Assembly: GCA_934754655.1 (NCBI GenBank)
Contig: CAKVIC010000014.1
Location: 7,944 to 71,943, forward strand
DNA length: 64,000 nucleotides
Reading direction: 5' to 3'
Origin: an uncultured Candidatus Melainabacteria bacterium
GTDB taxonomy: Bacteria > Cyanobacteriota > Vampirovibrionia > Gastranaerophilales > Gastranaerophilaceae
Below are positions 36,660 to 46,078 of this stretch, piece by piece. Below the pieces are notes generated by a model that was not told the DNA's origin, ran no database searches, and worked only from the letters and a program-made list of their open reading frames with translations. The first letter of the stretch is position 1, and every line of letters begins with the position of its first letter. Both the position numbers and the translations under genes were made by a program.

Positions 36660-37751
36660 ATGGATTTTAAAAAAGTATTGTTTAAAACTAAAGAATTTGA
36701 TGTTGAAAAAGCATTACCGGATGCAGTTGTATTTTGTAATAAAGAAGGCAAAATTTTGTGGGTTAATGATAAAACCGCAGAAATGTTTGAAACCTCAAAA
36801 ATGCATCTTTTAACCTCTAATATAAAAGATTTTATTGAAAATGCAATGAATTTAATTGAAAATTCTATTTCTAATTCAATGCAGATTATTTCAAAATTAA
36901 TTTCTAAAGAAGTTTATTTTAACATGACCTCTAATGAAATCGATGAAGGTTTTGTTTTAGATTTTCGAGATTGCGACCCACTAGCTTTTGACGAAAACAA
37001 AAATAATAAAAAATCTAATGATGAAGTTAATCTGAATAAAAACGAATTTTTACTAAATTTATCAAACGATTTAAAATCACCTTTACAATCTATCGTCGGA
37101 TTTTCTCAAGCAATGGCTGATGGGCTTGGCGGACAAATGACTGAACAACAGGATAAATATATTAAAATTATAAAGAAAAACGCTTCTGACTTAATGTATT
37201 TAATTGAAAAGATGTTAGAATTATCAGCTTCAGAATGCAATAATAACAACTGTGAACATAAGATTTTTGATTTATCAAACAGTATAAATACAATTGTAAA
37301 ATATAATGAACACTTGTATAAAGGCAAAGAAGTTAAATTTAACACTGAAATTGCAGAAAATATTACTTGCAGAATAAATTCGGATGAAACAATTTTTAAA
37401 AATATTTTTCAAGGAATACTTGAAGTTATCCTAAAATCAATTGAAATGGGCGATATTAATATATCAATTTCATTACCGGATGAAGAAATTTTACATAACA
37501 AAAATATTATTGGAAATTATCTGCTTGTATCAATTTCTACAACATCATTGCTACTGTCAGAAAATGATTTAGAGAACTTGTTTGAACCATATAAAATACT
37601 AAATTCTTCAAATAAGAAGAATTTAATTAGGGCAATAACTTTAGCAAGTGTAAAGAATTTTGTTGAGCAACTTAATGGTTATATATGGGTTGAATCAAAG
37701 ATTTTAAAAAGTACTTGTTTTAATGTTTTATTGCCATTAGAATCTGTATAA
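36660..37751 (+). CDS. PAS-containing degenerate histidine kinase (pseudokinase)
   Basis: A 363-residue protein. An N-terminal PAS-like domain (about 14-110, PDAVVFCNKEGKILWVNDKT) is followed by a dimerisation region of HisKA type reading NLSNDLKSPLQSIVGFSQ. The phospho-acceptor His of the consensus SHELRTPL is Asn136 (codon AAC at 37065-37067, one base from CAC). In the ATPase region the N-box reads NIFQGILEVILKS (normal form NLLxNAxKF) and the G1 box DxGxG is absent, so ATP binding is unlikely. It is a dead scaffold or sensor. It leads an operon with a MalK-type ATPase (13 nt) and an AsmA-like gene. The ATG at 36660 is preceded by AAGG; an upstream ATG at 36603 lacks support. Confidence 0.85.
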   Translation: MDFKKVLFKTKEFDVEKALPDAVVFCNKEGKILWVNDKTAEMFETSKMHLLTSNIKDFIENAMNLIENSISNSMQIISKLISKEVYFNMTSNEIDEGFVLDFRDCDPLAFDENKNNKKSNDEVNLNKNEFLLNLSNDLKSPLQSIVGFSQAMADGLGGQMTEQQDKYIKIIKKNASDLMYLIEKMLELSASECNNNNCEHKIFDLSNSINTIVKYNEHLYKGKEVKFNTEIAENITCRINSDETIFKNIFQGILEVILKSIEMGDINISISLPDEEILHNKNIIGNYLLVSISTTSLLLSENDLENLFEPYKILNSSNKKNLIRAITLASVKNFVEQLNGYIWVESKILKSTCFNVLLPLESV

Positions 37752-37764
37752 AGAAAGAAGAAGT

Positions 37765-38826
37765 ATGAGTAAAGTTATCTTAAAAAATCTTGTAAAAAGC
37801 TATGATTCAAAGAAAAATGTCATAGATAATATTGATTTAGAGATAAAAGACGGGGAATTTATCGTTTTAGTTGGTTCTTCCGGTTGTGGCAAATCAACAA
37901 TCTTGCGCTTAATATCCGGATTAGAAAATATTACCAAAGGCGAAATTTATATTGGCGAAAAACTTGTAAACAATTTGCACCCAAAAGATAGAGATATCGC
38001 TTTTGTTTTTCAAAGCTATGCTCTTTATCCGCATTTATCAGTTTATGATAATATGGCTTTTGGGTTAAAAATGCGAAAATACTCTAAAGATGTCATTGAT
38101 AAAAAAGTAAAATCAGTGGCAAAAATTTTAAATTTAGAAACTTTACTGGATAGAAAGCCAAAACAACTGTCAGGCGGACAAAGACAACGTGTTGCACTTG
38201 GAAGAGCCATTGTTAGAGAACCGCAAGTCTTTTTGATGGACGAACCACTTTCTAATTTAGATGCAAATTTAAGAGTGCACATGCGAGCTGAAATAAAAAA
38301 ATTACACAACGAGCTTAAAACAACATTTTTGTATGTAACTCACGATCAAACTGAAGCTTTAACAATGGGAGATAGAATTGTAGTTTTAAATGAAGGAAAA
38401 ATTCAACAGGTTGATTCTCCCGAAAAAATATATAATAATCCTAAAAATAAATTTGTTGCAGGTTTTATTGGACAAACTAATTTCATTGACATCGAAATTT
38501 TTGATAGAAACAAATTTAAAATAGAAAATGTAATTTTTGAACTTAATGATGATATATTAGAAAAAATCAATGAACGAACTAATTTAACAGTTGGAATAAG
38601 AGCGGAGAAAATGATTACAGGAAATACACCATTGCTTGCAAAAACTGGAATTATTGAACTTGGCGGTTATGAAAAAAATGTTTATTTTAAACTAAATAAC
38701 GCAGATTGCATAGCAAAAGTTCCGCCAGAATATCCGCTAAACGAGGAGATAAAATTAAATTTATCAATTAACGATATGTATTTCTTCGATAAAAATTCTG
38801 GTGAAAACCTTATATATAAAAATTAA
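37765..38826 (+). CDS. MalK/UgpC-type ABC transporter ATPase
   Basis: A 353-residue ATPase subunit. Walker A GSSGCGKST (about 38-46), Q-loop VFQSYALYPHLS, signature LSGGQRQRVALGRA (about 135-148), Walker B VFLMDEPLSNLD and the switch histidine in VTHDQTEA are all complete. The C-terminal OB-fold region (about 240-353) is typical of carbohydrate-importer ATPases of the MalK group, which may serve several permeases. No permease or binding protein is adjacent, so it is an orphan ATPase. It lies between the pseudokinase and AsmA-like genes with gaps of only 12-13 nt. Confidence 0.92.
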   Translation: MSKVILKNLVKSYDSKKNVIDNIDLEIKDGEFIVLVGSSGCGKSTILRLISGLENITKGEIYIGEKLVNNLHPKDRDIAFVFQSYALYPHLSVYDNMAFGLKMRKYSKDVIDKKVKSVAKILNLETLLDRKPKQLSGGQRQRVALGRAIVREPQVFLMDEPLSNLDANLRVHMRAEIKKLHNELKTTFLYVTHDQTEALTMGDRIVVLNEGKIQQVDSPEKIYNNPKNKFVAGFIGQTNFIDIEIFDRNKFKIENVIFELNDDILEKINERTNLTVGIRAEKMITGNTPLLAKTGIIELGGYEKNVYFKLNNADCIAKVPPEYPLNEEIKLNLSINDMYFFDKNSGENLIYKN

Positions 38827-38838
38827 GAGTAGGTAAAT

Positions 38839-41800
38839 ATGAAAAAATATAAACGATATTTTAAATATATAATAATATTATTATCAATTGTTACTTTTTT
38901 TGTAACAATTTGTTTTATACCTTTTAATGCAACAAGCCTAATTCCAGTAATAGAAAAACAAGTTGAAAACGATTTGGGCGCAAAAATACATATTGAGAAA
39001 TTAGTGTTAAGATTTGGCCCATTAGTGAAAGTAAAAGCTCCAATTGTACATGTAATGTATAGTGATGGGCAAAAATTTGGTCAATTAGAAGCAGTTAAGT
39101 TTTATGTAAGTTGGAGTGCTTTATTGAAAAAAAGCACGTCAATTGACAGTATTAACGCAAAAAAAATGATAATAAGAATTTCTTCTGATGATAAATATTT
39201 ACAAGATTTAATCAATAAAACAAATGAAATTGAATTTTCTGCTCGTCCTAATTTGCGAATAAAAGATTATAGCATTTCATATAATGATTTAGAAAAAAAT
39301 AATAAATATGTATTTAGTGGCAAAGATTTGAAACTCGACAAAATTATAAGCGCAAAAAATTATAAAGTTTCAACTCTTGGCGATTTTTCAATAAACGGAA
39401 ATAAACATATTAGTGTTGATTTATCTTTAACACCATTATTTGAATTCAACAAAACATATAGTCTTGAAGATACAATTAAATATTTTGAAAAAATCAAAGA
39501 TTTAGATTTTTATGCAAATATCATTGCGGCTTTAAAATTATATAAAAATAATGATGAACAAATAATGTCATCAGGTTTTGTTAATGTTGACAACATTTCA
39601 GTATTAGATAAAGACAAAAAAGTTCAAAAAAGCTATATTTACTTAACTTTGCTTGGCGACAAAGCAAGTATTTTGTCAAATATTTACACTTCTTATAATA
39701 AAAATGTTTATATAGAAGGTAAAATTACAAATTCAAAAAAAGCAAATATTGATTTAAAAGTAAAAGCAGAAGAAATCGCATTAGAAGATTTGTATCCGAA
39801 ATTACGATTTTTTATGGATATGTCTAAACTAAAAAATATTGAATCTTTAAAAGGTAAATTAAATGCAAATTTTGTATTAAAAGGCGATATAAATAAAATA
39901 AAATCAAGCGGTTATTTAAAACTTAAAGATGCAAGTATAAAAGCAGACAATTTGCTTGTTGAAAATATTAATTCAAATATTGATTTTCAAAACAACAATA
40001 TAAACATAACAAATGCTATTGGCTACGTTAATTCTGCACCGATTATGGTTAAAGGTAATATTAACAAAAATCTTGACCTAGAAATTTTGATGAGCAAAGT
40101 TGAATTAAATAAACTTTTGCCAAAAGCTTATGGTATTAAAAAAGGTGTTTTATCTTTAGTTGTAAATTTATCAGGTACGCTTGATAAAATTAATCACAAA
40201 GAAAACATTCAGATTGAGAATTTTTTAATGGCTTTAAAAAACGATAAAATTTCGCTTGAATCTTTAAAATTTGACACGAACAAAGATAATACAGCTATTA
40301 TTAAAAACATTTTGTATAATAATTCAAATATCTCACAAGTAAAAATCCCAACTTTAAAACTTGATATTGAAAAAGATTATATTCATGTGCCAACCGCGCA
40401 GATTTATATGCCAAATTCAGTTTTAAAATTTAATGCTGATATCAGTAACTATAATGATACAAACAATTTAGGATTTTCTTCAAACATAGTAGGAAATGTA
40501 AGCTCACGTGATATTAAAATTTTAAATAAATCCATAAACAAGTATCCTTTAAAAATTAATATTAACGGAAACAAAAATATTATTAATCTATTAGGTCAAA
40601 CTGTTCTTGAAAAACCTGAAGTCTTTGACGAACCGTCAATAGCCAATTTATCTGTCAAACTCGAAAATAATAATCTTAAAATTGAAGATTTTAGTATTTT
40701 GAATTTTAACGGAAAATTTAGTGACGAATTAAAAAATAATTTAAAAGGAAATAAAAAAATTACTTTAACAGGAACCGTAGAGGATATAAATAAACCTAAA
40801 CTAAAAAATATTCGATTAAATATACCACAGTTTATTAATATTAATGCTTTTGATACTATTATACAAAGCAAAGGGGATCTCTTTATTAATGGTAATCCTA
40901 TGAAACCTGAAATAATGGGACAATTAAATATAAAAAACATCGTAAGTCCTCAACTACAACTAGTTGTTTCAAATAGCATAGTTGATTTTAACAATAATAC
41001 AATAAATATAAATACTCCAAATTTAAAAATTGCAGACACTGCTCTAGGCTTTAATGCTTCAATAAGTAATGATTTTAACAAAGCTATAAACATTAAAAAT
41101 ATTAATATAAAATCAAAATATCTAAATTCAGATACACTGTTGATGTACAAAGATTTTCCAGCAAAAAATAATTATCCTATAGTAATTAATGAAGGCAAAT
41201 TATATTCAGAAAGAGTCGCATCAAATGTTTATGGAGCGCCACTCTATATAACATCTTTAACAACTGATTTTGATATGCACAATAATATTGTTAACTTAAA
41301 AAATATTTCCGGCGAAATGTTTAATGGCAAAATTACTGGTACAGTTAACTACAATTTATTTGACGAAAACTTTGATTCAAAAATTATGGCACGAGGTGTC
41401 AGCGCGCTACCAATCTTTAATATTATTTCAAACCGAAAAGATAATATAAGTGGCGTGCTTGATTTTGATACAAAAATAAAAGGTAATTTATCATCAAAAC
41501 AATCATTAAATGGCGATATCAAATTTATTGTACATAATGGCAGAATGTCATCTTTAGGAAAACTTGAGCATTTGTTGTATGCGCAAAATGTTGTCGCCGA
41601 TAATATGCTTAGAACTTCATTGAGCGTTATTACAAAAGCAATCACCTTAAAAGATACCGGCTTATTTAAATATTTACGAGGCGACGTAACATTAAAAGAC
41701 GGTATTGCAAATATAAAAATGTTACAATCACAAGGACCTTTAATGTCAATGTTTATAAAAGGATATTACAACCCAATGGATGATTATGCTCGCTTAACAG

Positions 41801-42114
41801 TGCTGGGACGACTTTCTGATGAAATAGTTTCCGGCTTAGGTGCTTTTGGAGAATTTTCATTCCAAAAATTAATGATAATGCTAACAGGAGATGAAAACAA
41901 GTATAATATTCATGTTGAAGATTTTGAAAAAATTCCTCAACTAAATTGCAGAAATACAAAGGAATTTAGAGCTATAATAAATGGTAATATTGAAAAACCA
42001 AGTTCTGTACTTGAATTTAACTGGATTTCATACACACAAAAAGCGCTAAAACAAATAAGTGTACCGAATTCAAGCACAAAAGTCCCAGCTTTTATTGATA
42101 ATATGCAGTATTAA
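38839..42114 (+). CDS. AsmA-like large envelope protein
   Basis: A 1091-residue protein with one N-terminal membrane helix (about 9-28) and a very long, beta-rich, Asn/Lys/Ile-rich periplasmic region. The start VIEKQVENDLGAKIHIEKLVLRF is the AsmA-family N-terminal pattern. The last 250 residues (NGDIKFIVHNGRMSSLGKL, GDVTLKDGIANIKMLQSQGPL) resemble the AsmA-like C-terminal domain. Large AsmA-family proteins (TamB, YhdP and relatives) are thought to bridge inner and outer membranes for phospholipid transport. This one fits that role in a diderm, by inference. It is co-transcribed with the pseudokinase and the ABC ATPase. Confidence 0.85.
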   Translation: MKKYKRYFKYIIILLSIVTFFVTICFIPFNATSLIPVIEKQVENDLGAKIHIEKLVLRFGPLVKVKAPIVHVMYSDGQKFGQLEAVKFYVSWSALLKKSTSIDSINAKKMIIRISSDDKYLQDLINKTNEIEFSARPNLRIKDYSISYNDLEKNNKYVFSGKDLKLDKIISAKNYKVSTLGDFSINGNKHISVDLSLTPLFEFNKTYSLEDTIKYFEKIKDLDFYANIIAALKLYKNNDEQIMSSGFVNVDNISVLDKDKKVQKSYIYLTLLGDKASILSNIYTSYNKNVYIEGKITNSKKANIDLKVKAEEIALEDLYPKLRFFMDMSKLKNIESLKGKLNANFVLKGDINKIKSSGYLKLKDASIKADNLLVENINSNIDFQNNNINITNAIGYVNSAPIMVKGNINKNLDLEILMSKVELNKLLPKAYGIKKGVLSLVVNLSGTLDKINHKENIQIENFLMALKNDKISLESLKFDTNKDNTAIIKNILYNNSNISQVKIPTLKLDIEKDYIHVPTAQIYMPNSVLKFNADISNYNDTNNLGFSSNIVGNVSSRDIKILNKSINKYPLKININGNKNIINLLGQTVLEKPEVFDEPSIANLSVKLENNNLKIEDFSILNFNGKFSDELKNNLKGNKKITLTGTVEDINKPKLKNIRLNIPQFININAFDTIIQSKGDLFINGNPMKPEIMGQLNIKNIVSPQLQLVVSNSIVDFNNNTININTPNLKIADTALGFNASISNDFNKAINIKNINIKSKYLNSDTLLMYKDFPAKNNYPIVINEGKLYSERVASNVYGAPLYITSLTTDFDMHNNIVNLKNISGEMFNGKITGTVNYNLFDENFDSKIMARGVSALPIFNIISNRKDNISGVLDFDTKIKGNLSSKQSLNGDIKFIVHNGRMSSLGKLEHLLYAQNVVADNMLRTSLSVITKAITLKDTGLFKYLRGDVTLKDGIANIKMLQSQGPLMSMFIKGYYNPMDDYARLTVLGRLSDEIVSGLGAFGEFSFQKLMIMLTGDENKYNIHVEDFEKIPQLNCRNTKEFRAIINGNIEKPSSVLEFNWISYTQKALKQISVPNSSTKVPAFIDNMQY

Positions 42115-42160
42115 TAAAATATAATAGAGAAACAATAATTTTATAACAAGCTCTTAAAAT

Positions 42161-43297
42161 TTATGATTTCTTTTCTTTAGTATCTAATTTTTCAAACGCA
42201 GCCCTCAACCTAGCTTCCGCTTTTTCAAAAGAAGCTCCCCATCCTAATAAATATTCTTTCATTTTAAAACCAGCATTACGAGCATCTTTTTCAAGAAAAT
42301 TATCAAAATATTCTAGCCTATGCCCTTCACCAGATTTATAATTTAAATTTCCTTTTGCACATTTATTTGCAAAATCTCGATATTTTTCAGGTACTACAAA
42401 ATCTTTGCCACATATGCAACTTCTATATTTTTCAATAATTCTTTGCGGTATAGGATCTTTTTTTAAAAGAGAACAGAATAGATTCCTTGTCATATCATCC
42501 ATAGTTAATAAAGATTTTTCATATTCATCAAATGTTTGTCTTTTATTTCCTAAGAAACCTATCACATGCATTTGAATAGATTGTTTTGCTAACTCATCAT
42601 TAACACTTAATGCGTATTTATATTGTAAAGCATGACGTAATTCATGATGAATGGTATCAACAATGTCTTTTCGTGACAATCCAGATTTTAACTTGATACT
42701 ATTAGTGAGTTGAAAAAAATAGCCTATACAATTTTTATCATGTTCTTTTAGAACATCTACTATTTCAAACCTAATTTTGGATTTTTCTAATCCGTAATTC
42801 TTTTTCGCTTCTTCAAAAACAGCTTTTGCATATTCTTTATCGTCCTTAATTTTATTAAGGTCTAAATAACGTTTATAAATTTCACGAGCTTCTTTTTTTG
42901 TCATGTCTTCTCGCATAAAAATTTCACGAAAATCTTTAAGTCTAACGTTACGACTCTTAACAGCGAATATTGAAAAACCTACAAGAAGCAAACCTGTAGC
43001 GCCTAAAATAACTTTTTTCTTAATAGATGATTTTTTCTTTTTATTAACTTTTTCAGAGGAATTTTTACCAATTTCAATAGTGTCATTTGGTAAAGTTTTT
43101 ATCGTATTTGCTGCACTTTGAAAACTCGGCACGCTTTGCGCGGTCAAAAGTGTGGTTTGATTAATACCATTTGGCTGAACAGGCGTTTCTAATTGCGGTT
43201 TAAAATTGCTTCCCCGAAATGCAAATGGGTATTGGCTTTGAGCAATTGTTTGATAATTTTGTGGGTAAAGCAAATAACTGCTGTTCATTGAATACAT
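42161..43297 (-). CDS. Putative HExxH metallopeptidase with N-terminal FAFRG motif and membrane helix
   Basis: A 378-residue protein. Residues 1-30 are Tyr/Gln/Ser-rich and hold F25-A26-F27-R28-G29, the recurrent N-terminal motif. A membrane helix covers about 95-112 (VILGATGLLLVGFSIFAV). The zinc motif H218-E-L-R-H222 lies in TIHHELRHALQYKYA. A candidate third ligand is E336 in NFLEKDARNAG, in the right order for a gluzincin. A CxC pair (YRSCICGKDF) lies between. It is not assignable to a named peptidase family by eye. It is convergent with the AsmA-like gene and divergent from the acyl-CoA synthetase. Confidence 0.7.
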   Translation of the reverse strand: MYSMNSSYLLYPQNYQTIAQSQYPFAFRGSNFKPQLETPVQPNGINQTTLLTAQSVPSFQSAANTIKTLPNDTIEIGKNSSEKVNKKKKSSIKKKVILGATGLLLVGFSIFAVKSRNVRLKDFREIFMREDMTKKEAREIYKRYLDLNKIKDDKEYAKAVFEEAKKNYGLEKSKIRFEIVDVLKEHDKNCIGYFFQLTNSIKLKSGLSRKDIVDTIHHELRHALQYKYALSVNDELAKQSIQMHVIGFLGNKRQTFDEYEKSLLTMDDMTRNLFCSLLKKDPIPQRIIEKYRSCICGKDFVVPEKYRDFANKCAKGNLNYKSGEGHRLEYFDNFLEKDARNAGFKMKEYLLGWGASFEKAEARLRAAFEKLDTKEKKS

Positions 43298-43385
43298 ATT
43301 TTAACCTTTCAAACATATTTTAACCTTATATTAATAAAGTAATTGACTCAATAAAAATTGCTTGTTTTAAAATAAATATTAAAAA

Positions 43386-43422
43386 AATGTTACATTCAAA
43401 TTTTGTAAATCTTTGTAACATT
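43386..43422. repeat. Inverted repeat AATGTTACA...TGTAACATT
   Basis: Arms at 43386-43394 and 43414-43422, 19 nt apart, in the 190-bp divergent region before the acyl-CoA synthetase gene. The GTTACA core is shared with the identical motifs at 15307 and 49512. A TATAAT-like stretch lies downstream near 43451. Candidate regulator site. Confidence 0.4.
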
Positions 43423-43487
43423 AAGCACATATTTTTTAAACTTTTTCTTATAATATAACTATTAGTTTATTAAAATTAGGTGGGATT

Positions 43488-45392
43488 ATGGAAAAAGTAC
43501 AAAATCTTAAAACAATTTCGTATGCATCGTTTAATTCTGTTGCAGAGCTTTTAGATTCTAAATTTGATGAATATTCATCGCTTAAAGCCATAACAGATGA
43601 ATACAACAAAATTGAAATGACTTATGGTGAATTAAAGCAACAAGCAACTTTAATCGCAAGCGCCTTACAAGCTTTAGGTATCAAAAAAGGAGACAAGGTC
43701 GGTTTATTTGCCGAAAGCAATGGTTTATGGATGGCAAATGCTTTAGGGATTGAAAAATGTGGTGCAATTGATGTCATAAGAGGGTCTAATGCGCCAATTG
43801 ATGAGCTTAAATACATTACAATCCATGGTGATTACAAAGGCTTAATTTTGCGTGATGTTAAATTATTTAATTCACTAAAACCATTTTTAGCAAACTATAA
43901 TCTTGAATTTATAATTATAACTTATCCTAACGGAGAAATTGATTCAAGAGGAATATCTTCTAAAATATATACTCACCAAGAAATTTTAGAACTTGGTAAA
44001 CAAAAAGAATTTGCGCCAGTAGAGATTTCAAAAAATGATGGCATGTCTATTTTATATACATCAGGAACAACGGGCAATCCTAAAGGAGTATTACTTTCTC
44101 ATGGAAATATGTTACATCAATTAGGCATTGCATACGAGGGAATTTTGTCTAAAGCTGGCGAAAAAACTCTTCAAGTACTTCCAATTTGGCATGCTTATGA
44201 AAGAATCGCTCAATATTACTTTGTTTCAGTAGGTTGCCACATGCATTATACAACATTATCAGGTTTAAAAAATGATTTAATCAAATATGAAGTTGGTTGT
44301 TTTATGTCAGTACCTAGAATTTGGGAAGCTTTAAAAAATGGAGTTTATCAAAAACTAAAACAAACCTCGCCTATTTTATACAAAGTATTTACTTTTGCTG
44401 TCAAAGTTTCTATAACTTATAAAACTCACAAAATGTATGGTGAGCGCAGAATTACAAATAAATTAAGCTACAATGCATATTCAACAGTTATGCACAGAAT
44501 TATTCGCTCATTTATTAAACCTCTCCATATATTATTCTTAAATACTTTATATAAAAAGATCAAAAAAGCTGTTGGACTTGATAAAATGCGCGTTTCAATT
44601 TCTGGTGGCGGCGCTTTATCAATGCAAGATGAATTATTTTATGATGCAATTGGTATCAATTTAAGAATCGGATATGGTTTAACAGAAACAGCACCTGTAC
44701 TTACATTAAGAGGAATTCAAGATAAAAATTTCTTGGGTTCTGCCGGAAAACCCGTTCGCGATACTGACATAAAAATTGTTGACCCCAAAACTTTTGAAGA
44801 ATTACCTAAATTTACAAAAGGCTTAGTTATAGTAAAAGGTCCGCAAATAATGTTAAAATATTACAAAGATTCTAAAGCAACCTCTGAAGTGATGACAAAA
44901 GACGGATATTTTATAACTGGTGATTTAGGTTGGTTAACAAATGAAATGAACCTTGTACTTGTCGGAAGATTAAAAGAAACTATCGTTCTTTCAAGTGGGG
45001 AAAACGTAGAACCAGTTCCAATTGAAGAAGCTATACTATTAAGTCCGTACATTGAACAAATTGTGCTTGTAGGTCAAGATCAAAGCGGAATCGGGGCATT
45101 AATCGTACCTTCAAAAGAAGCTTTAGAAAAATGCGGCATCAATATGAAAAATGTTCAAAGTTATAAAGATGGTAATTTCAAAAACGAAAAACTTGAAAAC
45201 TTAATAAAAAATGAAATCAATACAAATATTGTTAATAAACCAAACTTGAGAATGTTTGAAAAAGTTAAAAAATTTGAATTGTTAAAAGATTCCTTCTCTG
45301 TTGAAAATGGAACAATGAGCATGACTCAAAAAATAAAACGTAATAAAGTTTTTGAAAAATATAAAGATTTAATTGGTGGAATGTACAAATAA
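43488..45392 (+). CDS. Long-chain acyl-CoA (or acyl-ACP) synthetase
   Basis: An ANL-superfamily adenylating enzyme of 634 residues that activates a fatty acid with ATP. The core motifs are LYTSGTTGNPKGVLLSHGN (ATP loop, about 188-206), GYGLTET (about 395-401), TGDLGWL (about 475-481) and the C-terminal catalytic Lys region SMTQKIKRNKVF. The inserted stretch around YKTHKMYGERRITNKL is typical of the long-chain group. In cyanobacteria, enzymes of this shape recycle free fatty acids by loading acyl carrier protein, and I cannot decide between CoA and ACP. AGGTGGG precedes the ATG. Confidence 0.9.
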   Translation: MEKVQNLKTISYASFNSVAELLDSKFDEYSSLKAITDEYNKIEMTYGELKQQATLIASALQALGIKKGDKVGLFAESNGLWMANALGIEKCGAIDVIRGSNAPIDELKYITIHGDYKGLILRDVKLFNSLKPFLANYNLEFIIITYPNGEIDSRGISSKIYTHQEILELGKQKEFAPVEISKNDGMSILYTSGTTGNPKGVLLSHGNMLHQLGIAYEGILSKAGEKTLQVLPIWHAYERIAQYYFVSVGCHMHYTTLSGLKNDLIKYEVGCFMSVPRIWEALKNGVYQKLKQTSPILYKVFTFAVKVSITYKTHKMYGERRITNKLSYNAYSTVMHRIIRSFIKPLHILFLNTLYKKIKKAVGLDKMRVSISGGGALSMQDELFYDAIGINLRIGYGLTETAPVLTLRGIQDKNFLGSAGKPVRDTDIKIVDPKTFEELPKFTKGLVIVKGPQIMLKYYKDSKATSEVMTKDGYFITGDLGWLTNEMNLVLVGRLKETIVLSSGENVEPVPIEEAILLSPYIEQIVLVGQDQSGIGALIVPSKEALEKCGINMKNVQSYKDGNFKNEKLENLIKNEINTNIVNKPNLRMFEKVKKFELLKDSFSVENGTMSMTQKIKRNKVFEKYKDLIGGMYK

Positions 45393-45404
45393 TATTTTTA
45401 TTGA

Positions 45405-45437
45405 TGTGGCGCAAAATGCATTGCATTTTGCGCCACA
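45405..45437. repeat. 33-bp perfect palindrome between convergent genes
   Basis: TGTGGCGCAAAATGCA (45405-45420) and its exact complement (45422-45437) flank one base. It lies 13 bp after the acyl-CoA synthetase stop and 20 bp before the end of the convergent Skp-like gene. It is GC-richer than its surroundings and lacks a T-tract on either side, so it is either a terminator of atypical form or an extragenic palindrome. Confidence 0.6.
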
Positions 45438-45456
45438 TTATAAAAAACAACAAAAT

Positions 45457-45900
45457 TTATTTTAAATTTTTTAAAACTTTATCAGTAATATCATCTCCAC
45501 CGTACAAAACCACACCTTTAACAACAACCAAGTCATAACCCAACATTTTTGCTTGTTGTGCAATTGTATCTGAAATATTTTTATTTATAGCTTCCAATTT
45601 CGCTTTTCTATTTTTCGCCATCGCATCACGTTTTGCGTTAATTTGCTTTTCATATTTTGTTGCAATTTCTTTTTTCTTAGCATCATTATTCTGATTTTGA
45701 ATCTCTGTATTAGCTTTATTTATAATATTAATAATTTCAGTTTTTCTAGTGTTTTCTTCCTTATTAAGAGCTTGTATTTGACTAGATTTATTAATTAGCT
45801 GTGCCATATCAACAACAGCAATTTTTCCTGACTCAGCAAAAACTTGAGTAAAAGCAAAAGAGCTACATACTAAAGATAACAATAAAAACTTTTTTAACAT
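45457..45900 (-). CDS. OmpH/Skp-family periplasmic chaperone
   Basis: A 147-residue protein with a signal peptide (MLKKFLLLSLVCSSFAFTQVFA, cleaved after VFA) and the Skp/OmpH start GKIAVVDMAQLINKSSQIQ, a central charged helical hairpin (about 45-110), and a final strand YDLVVVKGVVLYGGDDITD. Skp binds unfolded outer-membrane proteins in the periplasm. It is not next to bamA or lpxD here but alone between two acyl-activating enzymes. It supports the presence of an outer membrane. Confidence 0.88.
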   Translation of the reverse strand: MLKKFLLLSLVCSSFAFTQVFAESGKIAVVDMAQLINKSSQIQALNKEENTRKTEIINIINKANTEIQNQNNDAKKKEIATKYEKQINAKRDAMAKNRKAKLEAINKNISDTIAQQAKMLGYDLVVVKGVVLYGGDDITDKVLKNLK

Positions 45901-46078
45901 ATTTATTCTCCAAATTTAATAAAGCAATTATACATTTATTTTATATTTTACACAAGATTAATAAAAATTAAAATTTTCTATTTTGTTCCCATAGTTACAA
46001 GATTTTTCTTGACTTTTTGCCATGTAGCACTTATTCTAATATTATTATTTAATTAGGAATTAAGTTGGGGGAGAACTA

